Shown: positions 1 through 10,700, counted from the stretch's first letter. The stretch: DNA of 64,000 nt from Chlorobium sp. (GCA_005862285.1 SZXW01000014.1:124001-188000), one strand, 5' to 3'. Numbers and translations are program-made. The notes: generated from the sequence alone by a model not told the origin.

Positions 1-283
1 AGTCTGCACTCATGCGATTGATGCGGTTGAACCATTCACCAAAGTTATTGCCCTTTTTGACTCCGAGAAAGCGGGATATGCCCACCTGTGCCAGAACAAT
101 ATGCTCTGGCAAAGCCTTGCAGAGACGGAAATAAAGTACCTGCTCTGGACTTGAAAGTGGTTTCTTTGCATAGAAAGGCCACGGCGCATCGGTGTCGGTA
201 CCTGCGCCCTTCTTTTTTTGTGTGATGACGATTAGCGCCGCAGTTATAGCGACAACAACTACGAGTAAAAGCAAAAAGCGCAT
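1..283 (-). CDS. DUF2726-type protein, 3' truncated by window edge
   Basis: The ATG is at 281-283 on the minus strand, preceded by AAGGGA at a suitable distance. The visible 94 residues begin with a hydrophobic segment (about residues 2-21) that looks like a signal anchor, followed by KKK and a soluble part. The soluble part contains WPFYAKKPLSSPEQVLYFRL and GVSRFLG-like text (VGISRFLGVKKGNN), which resembles the start of the DUF2726 domain, an uncharacterised, possibly nuclease-related domain. The gene runs off the left edge, so the rest of the domain and any C-terminal zinc ribbon cannot be seen. Function unknown; the family assignment is from motif memory. Confidence 0.6.
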   Translation of the reverse strand, partial: MRFLLLLVVVVAITAALIVITQKKKGAGTDTDAPWPFYAKKPLSSPEQVLYFRLCKALPEHIVLAQVGISRFLGVKKGNNFGEWFNRINRMSAD

Positions 284-780
284 GAGTTCATTCCCTTACG
301 CCTATCAATAATTAAATTGATCCGCCTAAACCGCGGATTTTAGATTTATATCATATGAGTGTCGGCTTTAATGTCTCATTGATCCTATGTTAGTGAAAAT
401 ATAGCGAAATAGCATTCAGTCATCAAAATAATACGGCACCAAACAACCTGCAACTACGCCGCAACGCATTGTCATTCACTTATTACTCCGACGATGAAAG
501 GTATTGATCCGGTTTTGCGCAAAAAGTCATTCTGAGGCCGATGCAGTCGGGCGAAGAATCCATAACCCTTTTCTGAAATTGAAGATAGATCCTTCACTAC
601 GCCATGCTTCGTTCAGGATGACAGGATCAATATCATACCCATCTTCGATCTTTCGTTGCTGTAGTAATAATGCTTGTTACTGCTCGTCAGTTGTCTAGGC
701 CCCCCCCGTTTTTGAAGGTTCCCGAAACAACATTATCTTGACTGACAACTTTACAGGGTAATAACCGATATCTCCAGCAC
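284..780. other. Intergenic region with one dispersed repeat and a C8 tract
   Basis: About 500 bases without a convincing gene, between a leftward gene and serB. It carries the start of the leftward gene, an imperfect inverted-repeat element at 526-622 (separate entry) and a run of eight C residues at 700-707 followed by GTTTTT, about 75 bases before the serB start. A 64-codon open frame at 504-698 lies over the repeat and has no homologous look or ribosome-binding site, so I do not call it. Confidence 0.6.
526..622. repeat. Dispersed intergenic repeat, copy 1
   Basis: The left end reads GTCATTCTGAG and the right end TTCAGGATGAC, an imperfect inverted pair. Internally there are GAAGAATCC and GATCCTTCACTACGCC. 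A second element with the same ends lies at 13860-13943. The pattern matches the widespread 'GTCATTCTGAGCGAAG...AAGGATGAC' type of intergenic repeat. Copies differ inside, so this is a degenerate, probably hairpin-forming element with no gene of its own. Confidence 0.6.
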
Positions 781-2001
781 ATGCGCGAGCTTCTCCTCAT
801 CAATATCACCGGCCCGGACAAACCGGGACTTACGTCAAAAATCACATCTATCCTGTCAGGGTACAATGTGCCTGTGCTCGATATCGGGCAGGCGGTGATC
901 CACAACCACCTGTCGCTCGGCATGCTGGTCGAGGTACCGGCAGAGTCCGCATCGTCTCCGGTGCTCAAAGACCTGCTGTTCTGCGCGCACACCCTCGGCA
1001 TTCAGATTACCTTCACTCCGGTTTCCGATGAGGAATACGGCCTCTGGGTCAATGAGCAGGGAAAACCCAGGCACCTGCTGTCGCTGCTTGCAAGAAGGAT
1101 CACTGCGGAACAGATCGAACGGGTCTCTTCGATCATTGCCTCACACAACCTCAATATCGACACCATCAGCCGTCTCTCGGGCCGTATTCCCCTGGAAATC
1201 AACGAAAACGAACATACGAGGGCATGTGTGGAATTTTCGATCAGGGGAAGGCTCGAGGAAGAAAACCGATTCCGTGAACAGATGCTCGCCATCACCGACA
1301 GCCTCGGCATCGACATCGCCTTCCAGGAAGACAGCATCTTCCGGCGCAACCGCAGGCTGGTGGTGTTCGATATGGATTCGACCCTCATCACCTCCGAAGT
1401 GATCGACGAACTTGCCCTCGAAGCGGGAGTCGGTGATGAAGTTTCCGCCATTACGGAACGGGCGATGCGCGGAGAGCTCGATTTCACGGCAAGCCTGCAG
1501 GAGAGGGTTTCAAAGCTGAAGGGTCTGGATGAGCATGTGCTTGAAACGATAGCCCGGAGGCTGCAGCTCACCGAGGGTGCCGAAAGGCTTTTCCACAACC
1601 TGCACAACCTCGGCTTTAAAACAGCCATCCTTTCCGGCGGCTTCACCTATTTCGGGCACTATCTGCAGAAAAAACTCAATATCGACTATGTCTATGCCAA
1701 CACGCTTGAAATCGTGGAAGGAAGGCTGACTGGACGGGTGGTCGGCCAGATCGTCGATGGAAAACGGAAAGCTGAGCTGCTCGAACTGATCGCGAAAAAG
1801 GAGAATATCCGCCTCGAACAGACCATTGCTGTCGGCGACGGCGCCAACGACCTTCCGATGCTCGGCAAGGCAGGGCTTGGTATCGCATTCAGGGCGAAAC
1901 CTATCGTGAGGGAAAGCGCAAAACAGGCGATTTCAACCCTTGGCCTCGATGCGATCCTCTATCTCATGGGGTTCAGGGACAGGGACGACCTGAGCGTATA
2001 G
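781..2001 (+). CDS. serB: Phosphoserine phosphatase SerB with N-terminal ACT domains
   Basis: Hydrolyses O-phosphoserine to L-serine, the last step of the phosphorylated serine pathway, in the cytoplasm. Residues 1 to about 75 form an ACT domain (begins MRELLLINITGPDKPGLTSK) and about 100-185 a second ACT-like region. The HAD phosphatase domain follows: motif I DMDST with D197 and D199, motif II SGGF near 285, and motif III GDGANDLPML with D353 and D357. At 406 residues it is the ACT-containing SerB type. ACT domains suggest allosteric control by an amino acid. The ATG at 781 is the most upstream usable start; no strong ribosome-binding site precedes it. It stands alone, without serA or serC. 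Confidence 0.93.
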   Translation: MRELLLINITGPDKPGLTSKITSILSGYNVPVLDIGQAVIHNHLSLGMLVEVPAESASSPVLKDLLFCAHTLGIQITFTPVSDEEYGLWVNEQGKPRHLLSLLARRITAEQIERVSSIIASHNLNIDTISRLSGRIPLEINENEHTRACVEFSIRGRLEEENRFREQMLAITDSLGIDIAFQEDSIFRRNRRLVVFDMDSTLITSEVIDELALEAGVGDEVSAITERAMRGELDFTASLQERVSKLKGLDEHVLETIARRLQLTEGAERLFHNLHNLGFKTAILSGGFTYFGHYLQKKLNIDYVYANTLEIVEGRLTGRVVGQIVDGKRKAELLELIAKKENIRLEQTIAVGDGANDLPMLGKAGLGIAFRAKPIVRESAKQAISTLGLDAILYLMGFRDRDDLSV

Positions 2002-2405
2002 AGGTGCCTGCCGACCTCTCTCCATATCAAAGTACAAGCCGGGACAACGCAGCAATCCAGGAGCGGCCCTGCATGAAAACCCTGCTGCAGCACAGCGTTT
2101 CGCGCAAGCTCAATCGTCAGGGAACGGCGAGCGGTTCTCGTGCTGCTCGCATTTTGTGGCGGCAAATGTGCTGTAAAGTGGCAGAAACGTAATTTTTTGA
2201 TTGGGAAGATCCGCATATGGTCGGTCTGAAAAAACCAATGCTTTACCACACTCCGGATACGAGGCATTTTAATGCTTCTTGTAAGGAACGATACTTCCTT
2301 ATGGCAATTCCCGCAAGAAAGCCTGTAGCAGAATTGTTGAAGGTTATGAGCCGGCTTTTCTTCAGGAGAATAGAAAATGGAGTTAGGCTGTCATTGAGGG
2401 ACTTC
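2002..2405. other. Intergenic region between convergent serB and ferredoxin gene
   Basis: About 400 bases. A small hairpin, AGAGGT...ACCTCT, lies directly at the serB stop (about 2003-2021) but has no T tract. Open frames here (for example 2004-2192 and 2217-2705 on +) lack ribosome-binding sites and family-like content, and the second is antisense to the ferredoxin gene. I see no RNA gene or clear terminator. Confidence 0.5.
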
Positions 2406-2720
2406 TCAATCGACGTACCCGACGAAATGTTCGAACGCCTTCCTGCGAGGAAGCGTGATAGCGCCGGAGGGACAGACCGGTTCGCACCGGGTGCAGAGCA
2501 CGAGGCAGTTATACGGGTTGGCTACGGTCATTTTCGGTTTGCGGACGACCTCGGAACCGGCATCGGCCTGACCAGGTTCGAAGACTCCGGGCCTGCAGAA
2601 TTCGGCACATGCCTCGCATCCGTTACACAGTTCCGGATCGATAACGGGAAACCAGGCTATCTCTTCACGCGGTGCAAGCAGTCGCTTCTTTTTTCCTGTT
2701 TGTGATGCTGAACCACTCAA
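2406..2720 (-). CDS. Small 2[4Fe-4S] ferredoxin-like protein (TTG start)
   Basis: A 104-residue electron-transfer-type protein. The first cluster motif is C32-x2-C35-x2-C38-x3-C42-RP, the second C72-x3-C76-x2-C79-x3-C83-P, enough for two [4Fe-4S] clusters. The start is a TTG at 2718-2720, chosen because GGAG lies six bases upstream and no ATG fits. It follows the related gene at 2751 by about 30 bases and shares with it the sequence [12 protein letters not shown] and the C-terminal plan, so the two are tandem duplicates. Both read with alaS upstream. The partner enzyme is unknown; ferredoxins feed KOR-type enzymes in these bacteria, but nothing here ties this protein to korAB. It could also be an Fe-S scaffold or sensor. 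Confidence 0.8.
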   Translation of the reverse strand: MSGSASQTGKKKRLLAPREEIAWFPVIDPELCNGCEACAEFCRPGVFEPGQADAGSEVVRKPKMTVANPYNCLVLCTRCEPVCPSGAITLPRRKAFEHFVGYVD

Positions 2721-2750
2721 GGTTTACTCCGCTTTTAATTTTCCGTCCCC

Positions 2751-3251
2751 TCAGTCAACGTACTCAACGTACTTCTCGAAATCCTCCTTCTTCGGCATCA
2801 CGATGGCTCCGGATGTGCAGATGGGCACGCACCGGTCGCAAAGCACGAGGCAGTTCAAGGGATGCCCGACAACCAGCTTCGGCCTGTGGATTCCCGTCGG
2901 ATCGGGAGCCCCGAGTTCGAACACGCCGGGCTTGCAGAGCACCTTGCAGTCGCCGCAGCCGTTACAGAGTTCCGGCCTGATCGTCGGATACCACGCGATT
3001 TCCTCCCTGGGAGCGAGCAGGCGCTTGCGTCTCTTCTTCGTTTCCTGTTTTTGAGGGGTCGGGCTAACTGCAAGCGGCGGAGTCAACGTGTCAGTTTTAT
3101 CGCACGAAGCTGGGGCAGCGAAGGATGCTTCTTCTTCGAGGTGCATTGAACGGGATTTGAGCGTGAGGCGCAGGGATCGAACCATCCTGAAGATACAACG
3201 GTCGCAGCCCGGCCTTTCGCAACGTCCGAAAAAACAGTCAAAAACAAGCAT
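2751..3251 (-). CDS. 2[4Fe-4S] ferredoxin-like protein with long N-terminal extension
   Basis: Paralogue of the next gene downstream. The C-terminal 95 residues hold [14 protein letters not shown] and [18 protein letters not shown], two four-cysteine motifs for [4Fe-4S] clusters. The start is uncertain. An ATG at 3249-3251 and a TTG at 3255-3257 both follow GGGGAG (3262-3267), which sits just after the alaS stop; ATG at 3183-3185 and 3144-3146 are shorter options. The long form adds an N-terminal stretch [17 protein letters not shown] with four cysteines, then a Pro/Lys-rich linker. Close spacing to alaS suggests co-transcription. Redox role inferred from motifs; partner unknown. Confidence 0.78.
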   Translation of the reverse strand: MLVFDCFFGRCERPGCDRCIFRMVRSLRLTLKSRSMHLEEEASFAAPASCDKTDTLTPPLAVSPTPQKQETKKRRKRLLAPREEIAWYPTIRPELCNGCGDCKVLCKPGVFELGAPDPTGIHRPKLVVGHPLNCLVLCDRCVPICTSGAIVMPKKEDFEKYVEYVD

Positions 3252-3273
3252 AATCAAACAACTCCCCGTGCGC

Positions 3274-5949
3274 TCAGTTTCCGATCAGTTTTTTTACTGC
3301 CACCCTGAATGCTTCGAAAGCTTTGTGCTCTCCCGAAGGGTCCTTGCCTCCCGCCGTTGAGAGCTCAGGTTTGCCGCCGCCGCCGCCCTGGACAAATTTT
3401 GCAGCCTCGCGAATCAGCGATGACGAATCGAAACTGCGAGAAAACGATGGTTCGTTGCTGGCATAGCTAACAAGTGAAACTTTTCCAGCCTCAACGGTGC
3501 TCAGCAACCCTGTGCCGGGTACTCCCCTGCTCTTGAGTTTTTCAAGCAGCGCCTGCCCGATCATACGCAGTTCATCTGCCGTAACACCGTCTACATGGCG
3601 GGTGAGCACGCTGACGCCCTTTTCTTTCGCAGCCTCGTCGAGAAAGCTCTCAGCATTATGGAGCAGCTTCTGCATCCTGAAATCCTGAAGCTGTTTTTCG
3701 AGTCCTTTTTTCGATTCCATCAGGACGGCCAGTTTTTCGGTCACCGGTTCATCGCCCTTGGCTTTCAGGAGATGGCGCACTTCCTGCAATTCACGGTGTT
3801 CCCTCCAGAGAAGGCTTTCCGCTGCCTTTCCGGTCAGCGCCTCGATACGCCTGACGCCTGATGCAACTGACGATTCGCTGACGATCTTGAAAAGACCGAT
3901 ACGACCGATATTGTCAACGTGGGTGCCGCCGCACAGCTCGACAGATATATCCGGGATTTCGACAACCCTGACCCTGTCGGCATACTTGTCGCCGAAAAAG
4001 GCAAGGGCGCCTTTCGCTATAGCCTCGTCATAAGGAACATCCGCATGCCTGTTCACTTCCTGGGCTTTACGGATCTGCTCGTTCACAAGCGATTCGACCT
4101 CCTCGATTTCGGATTCGGAAAGCTTCGAAAAATGGCTGAAATCGAAGCGAAGCCGTTCTGCATTGACATAGGAACCTTTCTGCTGGACATGCTGGCCGAG
4201 AACCCTGCGCAGCGCACCGTGCAGAAGGTGGGTGGCGGTATGGTTCCTTTCGGTCTCCTGGCGCAGGTGCCGGTCGACGGAAGCCTCCGCCGAAAGCTGG
4301 TTGTCGTCGAGGCAGATATCGCCGGGATTGACGGCTGTATCGAGGATCTTGTCGAACGCTTCGGTAACGACGTGCACGAAAGCGTCGCCGTCCTTCAGGG
4401 TATCGGTTACATGGAGGCGGTAGGTTGTAGTCTCGATCCACCCCTTGTCACCGACCTGTCCGCCGCTCTCGGCATAAAAAGGTGTGCTCTCGAGAACGAG
4501 AAGCAGTTTGCCGCGCGAATACCTCGCTCCAATAATGGAAACAGGCATTTCGAGCCGGTCATAGCCTTCGAAGATCGTCCGGCTCTTCTCCGCGAACCAG
4601 TGCCATTTTGCAGCTTCGTCATGCACCTGCTGCTTTTCGCGGCGGTCGGTACGGGCGCGAAGCTTCTGCTCCTGCATGCAGTGCTCGAAACCTTCCCCGT
4701 CCACCTGAAATCCGACATCGGATGCCATCAGGCGGGTAAGATCGAATGGAAAGCCGTAGGTGTCGTAGAGTTTGAAAGCATCCTTTCCCTTGATGACAGT
4801 CTTGCCGGATGCTTTGACTTTCTCTATCACTTCGTTGAACAGCTCGATACCTCTGTCGAGGGTGACGATAAAGCTCTCCTCCTCGGCTTTGATGATTTTG
4901 CAAACGGTTTCCTGCTGATTGCGGAGTTCGGGGAAAACATCTCCCATCGAATCTGCAAGCGTCGCTACAAGCTGGTTGACGATCGGCTCATGGTACCCGA
5001 GGTTTTTCGAATAACGCAACGCCCTCCTGAGTATCCTGCGCAGCACATAGCCGCGCCCTTCGTTCGAAGGCATGGCCCCGTCGGAAAGGGCAAAGGTGAG
5101 CGTACGGGCATGGTCGGCAATCACCCGCATGGCAATGTCGGTCTGCCCGTCGAGGGATGCCCCGTAAGGCACTCCGGTAATTTCCGTTATGCGGTCGAAA
5201 AGCGGCCTGAATACATCGGTATCGTAATTCGAGCCTTTTCCCTGCAGTACGGCGGTGATACGCTCGAAACCCATGCCGGTATCGACATGTTTCTGAGGCA
5301 GCGGATCCAGACGGCCGTCGTTCTGGCGGTTGTACTGTATAAAGACAAGGTTCCACAGTTCGATAACACGGTAATCGCCCGCATTGACAAGCTTGCCTCC
5401 GGAACAGTCGGGTGTGAGATCGATATGTATTTCCGAACAGGGACCGCAGGGGCCGGTTTCGCCCATTTCCCAGAAATTGTCTTTTTCTCCGAACCTGAGA
5501 ATATGGGAGGGATCGATACCCGCCTGCTTCTTCCAGATCTGAAGGCTTTCGTCATCATCATGAAAAACCGTGGCATAGAGCCGTTCCTTGGGCAGACCCC
5601 ATACGCCGGTAAGAAGCTCCCATGCCCAAGCTATGGCCTCTTCCTTGTAGTAGTCTCCGAATGACCAGTTGCCGAGCATCTCGAAAAAGGTGTGATGGTA
5701 GGTATCGCGCCCGACATCTTCGAGATCGTTGTGCTTGCCCGAAGCCCTGATGCATTTCTGGGTATCGGCAGCTCGGTTGTATGGCCTCGTTCCCTTCCCG
5801 AGGAAGACATCCTTGAACTGGTTCATTCCTGCGTTGGTGAAAAGAAGTGTAGGATCGTCTGCAGGAATGACAGGGGCTGAACGAAGGATGGTATGACCTT
5901 TTCCTGTAAAAAAATCAAAAAAAGACTGCCTGATTTCTCGGGATTTCAT
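3274..5949 (-). CDS. alaS: Alanyl-tRNA synthetase
   Basis: Charges tRNA-Ala with alanine and edits mischarged Ser/Gly-tRNA-Ala. 891 residues, full length for the bacterial enzyme. It starts [14 protein letters not shown] with the class II catalytic core; the motif [12 protein letters not shown] lies near residue 170. The editing domain carries [13 protein letters not shown] near 575 and CGGTH near 675, giving the zinc-binding HxxxH plus C and H. The C-terminal DHHA1 domain ends with [16 protein letters not shown]. It is the first gene of a minus-strand unit with two ferredoxin-like genes, the first of which has its ribosome-binding site within 15 bases of the alaS stop. Confidence 0.98.
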   Translation of the reverse strand: MKSREIRQSFFDFFTGKGHTILRSAPVIPADDPTLLFTNAGMNQFKDVFLGKGTRPYNRAADTQKCIRASGKHNDLEDVGRDTYHHTFFEMLGNWSFGDYYKEEAIAWAWELLTGVWGLPKERLYATVFHDDDESLQIWKKQAGIDPSHILRFGEKDNFWEMGETGPCGPCSEIHIDLTPDCSGGKLVNAGDYRVIELWNLVFIQYNRQNDGRLDPLPQKHVDTGMGFERITAVLQGKGSNYDTDVFRPLFDRITEITGVPYGASLDGQTDIAMRVIADHARTLTFALSDGAMPSNEGRGYVLRRILRRALRYSKNLGYHEPIVNQLVATLADSMGDVFPELRNQQETVCKIIKAEEESFIVTLDRGIELFNEVIEKVKASGKTVIKGKDAFKLYDTYGFPFDLTRLMASDVGFQVDGEGFEHCMQEQKLRARTDRREKQQVHDEAAKWHWFAEKSRTIFEGYDRLEMPVSIIGARYSRGKLLLVLESTPFYAESGGQVGDKGWIETTTYRLHVTDTLKDGDAFVHVVTEAFDKILDTAVNPGDICLDDNQLSAEASVDRHLRQETERNHTATHLLHGALRRVLGQHVQQKGSYVNAERLRFDFSHFSKLSESEIEEVESLVNEQIRKAQEVNRHADVPYDEAIAKGALAFFGDKYADRVRVVEIPDISVELCGGTHVDNIGRIGLFKIVSESSVASGVRRIEALTGKAAESLLWREHRELQEVRHLLKAKGDEPVTEKLAVLMESKKGLEKQLQDFRMQKLLHNAESFLDEAAKEKGVSVLTRHVDGVTADELRMIGQALLEKLKSRGVPGTGLLSTVEAGKVSLVSYASNEPSFSRSFDSSSLIREAAKFVQGGGGGKPELSTAGGKDPSGEHKAFEAFRVAVKKLIGN

Positions 5950-6210
5950 ATGCTGTTGATCAAGTTGGAATACCTGCCGTCCTGATGCTCCGAAGCCTGA
6001 CGGTTGCCGCTTGCGTCCTTGAATTTACTCATTTTCCAGCCTTGTTGCCAATATAATTTTACCTCATGTCCGGGATAGTATTCAGTTCCTCCGCAGGCGG
6101 GTAAAAAGTCAATGAATCGGTATTTTGTTTTTAAAAAACTATATTGGTTAGATGGTACGGAAAATCGTTTTTCATTGCTTTTTCCCGTCAAATAAAACAG
6201 GAGGACCTTT

Positions 6211-6468
6211 ATGAGCTGGGGAGTTGAAGATGAGCAGAGACGGAAGGGTGTTCTGGAACTCATGGAGATTTCCGAAAAAATAATGAGGGAAAATCCCAAT
6301 CATGTCAATGAAGTCAGGAAAAGTTCGTCTGGATGCTGGATGGAACAGATGTACGGCATGACACGCTGCGATTTTTGTGATCTGTCTATCGATTGCCCGA
6401 TCAGGGAAGAACTTTTGTGGCAGGAATACCTGAAAGCCAATAACATCGTTATTGAGAAAAATTCCTGA
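6211..6468 (+). CDS. Small cysteine-containing protein, function unknown
   Basis: An 85-residue protein with the best ribosome-binding site in the window, AGGAGG at 6199-6204 six bases before ATG, so I take it as real. The N-terminal half is charged and helical-looking (VEDEQRRKGVLELMEISEKI). The middle has C42, then CDFC and a further CP (C-x11-C-x2-C-x5-C), a possible zinc or iron-sulfur site, followed by a helical tail REELLWQEYLKAN. I do not recognise the family. It is divergent from alaS and upstream of korAB on the same strand, 212 bases away, so it may be transcribed alone. Confidence 0.72.
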   Translation: MSWGVEDEQRRKGVLELMEISEKIMRENPNHVNEVRKSSSGCWMEQMYGMTRCDFCDLSIDCPIREELLWQEYLKANNIVIEKNS

Positions 6469-6680
6469 AAATAAGCCAAAAGCTTGTTTTAATATCTCAA
6501 ATCCATTATACTGTTAATATTGCAGGAGACTGTGTCTTTTCGTTTTTTTGTCTTCTCATTACCCACCAGCATTCATTTTCACCAGACAGAAACTCAATGA
6601 CCTCCGTTAAAAGGTGTATCATTGATGCGGGGTTTTATTGTTGTTGTTTATCAATTTTGAAATGAAATTATAATCGTCTA

Positions 6681-8567
6681 ATGACTGATACCAGAACAAC
6701 AGGCAAACAGGTCCATGTCATACCAAAAACAAGTGTTTCCGTCCTTTTTGCGGGCGATTCCGGTGATGGCATGCAGTTGACCGGCACCCAGTTCGCCAAT
6801 ACAGTAGCTGTAAGAGGCTCCGAACTGAATACGTTTCCCAATTTCCCTTCTGAAATCAGGGCCCCGGCCGGGACTGTTTCAGGAGTATCCGGCTTCCAGC
6901 TGCAGTTCGGAAGCAAGCCGGTCTATACCCCGGGAGCCCGGTTCGACGTCATGATCGCGATGAACTCCGCAGCCCTTAAAGCCAACCTCAAGGACCTGCA
7001 CCGTGGCGGCATCATCATTGCGAGCACCGACGGTTTCGATGAAAAAAACCTCAGGCTCGCCGGATACCCGGAAGGTGCAAACCCGCTTGAAGACGGCACA
7101 CTGAGCAACTATATCGTCTTTCCGGTTCCAGTGCTTCAGCTGACCCGTGAAGCGCTCAAAAACAGTGGATTGAGCGTCAAGGAAATCGACCGGTGCAAGA
7201 ACATGTTCGTGCTCGGCCTGCTCTACTGGCTTTACAGCCTTCCGTTCGAAGACACGGTTGAGACACTGAAGGAAAAGTTCAGCAAAAAACCTGAAATTGC
7301 GGAAGCAAACATCAGCGCCGTCAAAGCCGGTTATTATTTCGGCGATGAAACCGAAATTTTTGCAAACATCGGCCGCTTCGATATCGCACCGCAGAAGCAG
7401 CATGGCCTTTACCGCCGCGTGACCGGAAACGAAGCCTGCGCCATCGCGCTGACCGCAGCCGCAAAAAAAGCAGGCCTCGAACTGTTCCTTGGTTCTTATC
7501 CGATCACACCTGCGACTGAAATCCTGCAGACCCTCGCCAAGATGAAAAAATGGGGCGTCAAGACCTTCCAGGCCGAAGACGAGATCGCAGGTATCGTCAG
7601 CAGCATCGGCGCAGCATTCGGCGGCGCACTGGCGGCAACCAACACTTCCGGACCGGGCCTTGCCCTCAAAACGGAAGCGCTGGGTCTCGCGGTCATCATG
7701 GAAATCCCTCTCGTGGTCATCAATGTCCAGCGAGGAGGCCCATCGACCGGCCTTCCGACCAAACCCGAACAGTCTGACCTTTTCATGTCGCTTTACGGAC
7801 GTCATGGCGATGCGCCCCTTCCGGTCGTCGCCGCCTCTTCTCCGGTCGACTGTTTCTATACTACCTACGAAGCCGCAAGGCTCGCACTAGAACATATGAC
7901 CCCGGTCATCTGCCTTTCGGACGGATACCTTGCGCTGAGCTCGGAACCATGGAAAGTCATTACGGAAGAAAGCCTCGCAGATATCAACCCGAACATCCAG
8001 CCGGCACGAAAGCCTGAAGACCCTCCCTACCTGCCCTACAAACGCGACGAGCAGCATGTCAGGGCATGGGCGGTACCCGGAACCCCGGGACTCGAACACC
8101 GTCTCGGAGGTCTCGAGAAGCAGCACGAAACAGGCAATGTCTCTCACGATCCGGACAACCATGAACTGATGACCAGGCTCCGTGCGGAAAAAATCGCGAA
8201 GATCGAGGACAGCATCCCGCTCCAGACGATCGATAACGGCCCTGCATCCGGCGACCTGCTGATCCTTGGATGGGGTTCCTCCTACGGTGCGATAAAAACT
8301 GCGATCGAGAACGCACACCATGAAGGGTATACCAGCGTGGCACATGCTCATCTGCGTTACCTGAACCCGTTCCCCAAAAACCTCGGGCAGATCCTCGGCA
8401 GCTACAAGAAAGTGCTTATTCCCGAAAACAACAACGGACAGCTGGTCCATGTCATCCGTGACAAATTCCTGATCGAACCGATCGGATTCAGCAAGATCAA
8501 GGGTCTGCCGTTCAATGAAATGGAAATTCTCGATAAAATCATCGACGTGATAAAGGAGCTTGAATAA
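6681..8567 (+). CDS. korA: 2-oxoglutarate:ferredoxin oxidoreductase, alpha subunit (fused gamma-alpha)
   Basis: With KorB it carboxylates succinyl-CoA to 2-oxoglutarate using reduced ferredoxin, a key step of the reductive TCA cycle; the reverse reaction is also possible. Residues about 20-210 are the gamma-type domain ([15 protein letters not shown] from residue 25). From about 240 comes the alpha-type pyrimidine-binding domain ([21 protein letters not shown]), and about 530-628 is the C-terminal transketolase-like domain. 628 residues is usual for the fused form. The start ATG at 6681 has no clear ribosome-binding site. The stop overlaps the korB start by one base (TAATG), so the two are translationally coupled. 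Confidence 0.95.
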   Translation: MTDTRTTGKQVHVIPKTSVSVLFAGDSGDGMQLTGTQFANTVAVRGSELNTFPNFPSEIRAPAGTVSGVSGFQLQFGSKPVYTPGARFDVMIAMNSAALKANLKDLHRGGIIIASTDGFDEKNLRLAGYPEGANPLEDGTLSNYIVFPVPVLQLTREALKNSGLSVKEIDRCKNMFVLGLLYWLYSLPFEDTVETLKEKFSKKPEIAEANISAVKAGYYFGDETEIFANIGRFDIAPQKQHGLYRRVTGNEACAIALTAAAKKAGLELFLGSYPITPATEILQTLAKMKKWGVKTFQAEDEIAGIVSSIGAAFGGALAATNTSGPGLALKTEALGLAVIMEIPLVVINVQRGGPSTGLPTKPEQSDLFMSLYGRHGDAPLPVVAASSPVDCFYTTYEAARLALEHMTPVICLSDGYLALSSEPWKVITEESLADINPNIQPARKPEDPPYLPYKRDEQHVRAWAVPGTPGLEHRLGGLEKQHETGNVSHDPDNHELMTRLRAEKIAKIEDSIPLQTIDNGPASGDLLILGWGSSYGAIKTAIENAHHEGYTSVAHAHLRYLNPFPKNLGQILGSYKKVLIPENNNGQLVHVIRDKFLIEPIGFSKIKGLPFNEMEILDKIIDVIKELE

Positions 8568-9610
8568 TGAGCGACACAGAAATACTGAAAACTCAAGGCG
8601 CAACCCTTACCGCAAAGGATTTCGCTTCGGACCAGGAACCGAAATGGTGCCCGGGCTGCGGAGACCATGCCGTGCTTCAGCAGATAAAGAATACCCTGCC
8701 CGATCTTGGAGTCTCGAAAGAAAATTTTGTTTTTCTTTCCGGTATCGGGTGCTCGTCACGCCTGCCGTACTACGTATCAACCTATGGTGTTCACGGCATT
8801 CATGGCAGGGCGCTGCCGATGGCTTCAGGCCTCAAGACAGCCCGCCCCGACCTCTGTGTCTGGGTAGCGACAGGTGACGGAGACGCTTTGTCAATCGGAG
8901 GCAATCACTTCATTCATACCCTGAGAAGGAACCTCGACCTGAACGTCGTGCTTTTCAACAATGAAATTTACGGTCTGACCAAAGGACAGTACTCCCCGAC
9001 GACGAAACTCGGTCTGAGAACGGTCACTTCTCCTTCAGGCGTTATCGATCATCCATTCAACACCGCTTCGCTGACCATCGGTTCCGGAGGATCCTTCTTT
9101 GCGAGAGCCTTTGACCGTGACGGCAAGTTTCTGCGCGGAGTATTGACCAGGGCTGCAAAGCACAAAGGCACTTCGCTGGTCGAGATCTACCAGAACTGCC
9201 CGATTTTCAACAATGCTGCGTTCGAAGCTTTCACTCCCGAGAACAAGGCTGAAATTACCATCTACCTCGAACATGGCAAACCGCTTGTTTTCGGCAAGAA
9301 TGGCAATAAAGGAATCAGGCTTGACGGTTTCAGGCCCATCGTGGTGGATATCGAAAAGCAGGGCCTTTCGACCAGCGATCTATGGATCCATGACGAAGCC
9401 GATATCAACAAGGCGTCCATTCTCGCCCGGTTCGTCGACGATCGTGAAGGGGATGACGAGAAACTTCCCTGCCCGATCGGTGTTCTCTTTGCCCAGGAGA
9501 AAATCACCTACGAAGATGCACTTACCGGCCAGATCCAGGCCGCCCAGGAAAAAGGGGCAGGCACTTTCGAAGAACTTCTCAAGGGGGACAACTCCTACAT
9601 CATCAAGTAA
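8567..9610 (+). CDS. korB: 2-oxoglutarate:ferredoxin oxidoreductase, beta subunit
   Basis: Thiamine-diphosphate-binding subunit that pairs with Kor[12 protein letters not shown] at residues 27-37 is the typical beta-subunit N-terminus. The ThDP/Mg motif [10 protein letters not shown] starts near residue 104 and ends with [11 protein letters not shown] near 130. 347 residues; there is no separate ferredoxin domain, so electrons must come from free ferredoxin. The subunit set alpha(gamma)/beta is the two-gene KOR type. The gene ends 21 bases before a strong hairpin terminator shared with convergent accA. Confidence 0.95.
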   Translation: MSDTEILKTQGATLTAKDFASDQEPKWCPGCGDHAVLQQIKNTLPDLGVSKENFVFLSGIGCSSRLPYYVSTYGVHGIHGRALPMASGLKTARPDLCVWVATGDGDALSIGGNHFIHTLRRNLDLNVVLFNNEIYGLTKGQYSPTTKLGLRTVTSPSGVIDHPFNTASLTIGSGGSFFARAFDRDGKFLRGVLTRAAKHKGTSLVEIYQNCPIFNNAAFEAFTPENKAEITIYLEHGKPLVFGKNGNKGIRLDGFRPIVVDIEKQGLSTSDLWIHDEADINKASILARFVDDREGDDEKLPCPIGVLFAQEKITYEDALTGQIQAAQEKGAGTFEELLKGDNSYIIK

Positions 9611-9631
9611 AAGCATTTTCCGATGCAACTG

Positions 9632-9660
9632 AAAAAGCCGGCAGGAACGCCGGCTTTTTT
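9632..9660. terminator. Bidirectional terminator between korB and accA
   Basis: GCCGGC, a short loop and GCCGGC, flanked by an A run on the left and TTTTTT on the right, so it can end transcription from korB (+) and accA (-). Confidence 0.9.
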
Positions 9661-9676
9661 GTTGTCGTGCATAGTG

Positions 9677-10684
9677 TCAATCTTCTTCTTTCCAGACACC
9701 CATTCCGGAAAACTTTTCGATCCTCTCGGTCACAAGGTCTTCAGGATTCTTCAGAAGCAACGCCCTCAGCTCTTCAATAAGCACGCTCTTCAGCGAAGCA
9801 GCCATGGTTTCCGGGTCTTTATGCGCACCACCCAGCGGTTCCGGAATGATACGGTCGATAATGCCCTGGGCAAGCAGATCGTCGGCCGTAAGCTGAAGCG
9901 CTTCGGCAGCCTGCTCCTTGAAGTTCCAGCTCCTCCAGAGAATGGATGAGCAGCTTTCGGGAGAAATCACCGAATACCAGCTGTTTTCCGCCATCAGTAT
10001 CCTGTTACCGACACCTATGCCTATTGCCCCTCCGCTGGCGCCTTCTCCGATAATCACACAGATAATTGGAACCGTAAGCCTCGACATTTCAAACAGATTG
10101 CGTGCGATCGCCTCCGCCTGGCCCCTCTCCTCTGCCTCTATACCCGGAAATGCTCCGGGAGTATCGATGAGCGTAATGACCGGTTTACGGAATTTCTCGG
10201 CAAGCTTCATGAGACGGAGAGCTTTCCGGTAGCCGTCCGGCTGGGCCATACCGAAATTCCTGTAAAGGTTTGACTTGGTATCGCGGCCTTTCTGGTGACC
10301 GATGATCATGACCGGTTGTGAAAAGCCGGATGAACTGTCTTCAATATATGCGAAACCGCCGACGATCGCTTTGTCGTCGCTGAAATGCCGGTCTCCCGCA
10401 AGTTCGACAAAGTCCCTTGTCATCATGTAAATATAATCGAGGGTATAGGGCCTTTCGGGATGGCGGGCAAGCTGAACCTTCTGCCAGCGGGTAAGATTTT
10501 TATAAATTGAACGGCGCAGAAGGTCGACTTTCAACTCAAGAGCTTCTATTTCCTGATCAACGATCTCTGTTTCTGCAGGAACCTGCTCTCTCTTGCTGGT
10601 CCTGAGTACCTGTCGCATTTCTTCCAGCTTGGCTTCAAGCTCAAAAAGCGGCTTTTCAAAATCAAGGACAACTTTCGTGGCCAT
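9677..10684 (-). CDS. accA: Acetyl-CoA carboxylase carboxyltransferase, alpha subunit
   Basis: Part of the carboxyltransferase that moves CO2 from biotin on AccB to acetyl-CoA, giving malonyl-CoA for fatty acid synthesis. 335 residues, close to the usual 320. N-terminal charged helix ([20 protein letters not shown]), then the crotonase-like fold with [20 protein letters not shown], the GHQKGRD segment and [17 protein letters not shown]. The separate accB-accC pair lies 1.2 kb away on the other strand; accD is not in this window. A terminator between hup and accA means accA has its own promoter in about 10685-10700 or depends on read-through. Confidence 0.96.
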   Translation of the reverse strand: MATKVVLDFEKPLFELEAKLEEMRQVLRTSKREQVPAETEIVDQEIEALELKVDLLRRSIYKNLTRWQKVQLARHPERPYTLDYIYMMTRDFVELAGDRHFSDDKAIVGGFAYIEDSSSGFSQPVMIIGHQKGRDTKSNLYRNFGMAQPDGYRKALRLMKLAEKFRKPVITLIDTPGAFPGIEAEERGQAEAIARNLFEMSRLTVPIICVIIGEGASGGAIGIGVGNRILMAENSWYSVISPESCSSILWRSWNFKEQAAEALQLTADDLLAQGIIDRIIPEPLGGAHKDPETMAASLKSVLIEELRALLLKNPEDLVTERIEKFSGMGVWKEED

Positions 10685-10700
10685 TTCTAAACTCCTGGTG

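Noticed and set aside
504-698. 64-codon frame in the first intergenic region
   Set aside because: Overlies the dispersed repeat, no ribosome-binding site and no family-like text.
3919-5664. 581-codon open frame on the plus strand
   Set aside because: Antisense to alaS over its whole length, with no family-like sequence; a shadow of a high-GC-third-position gene.
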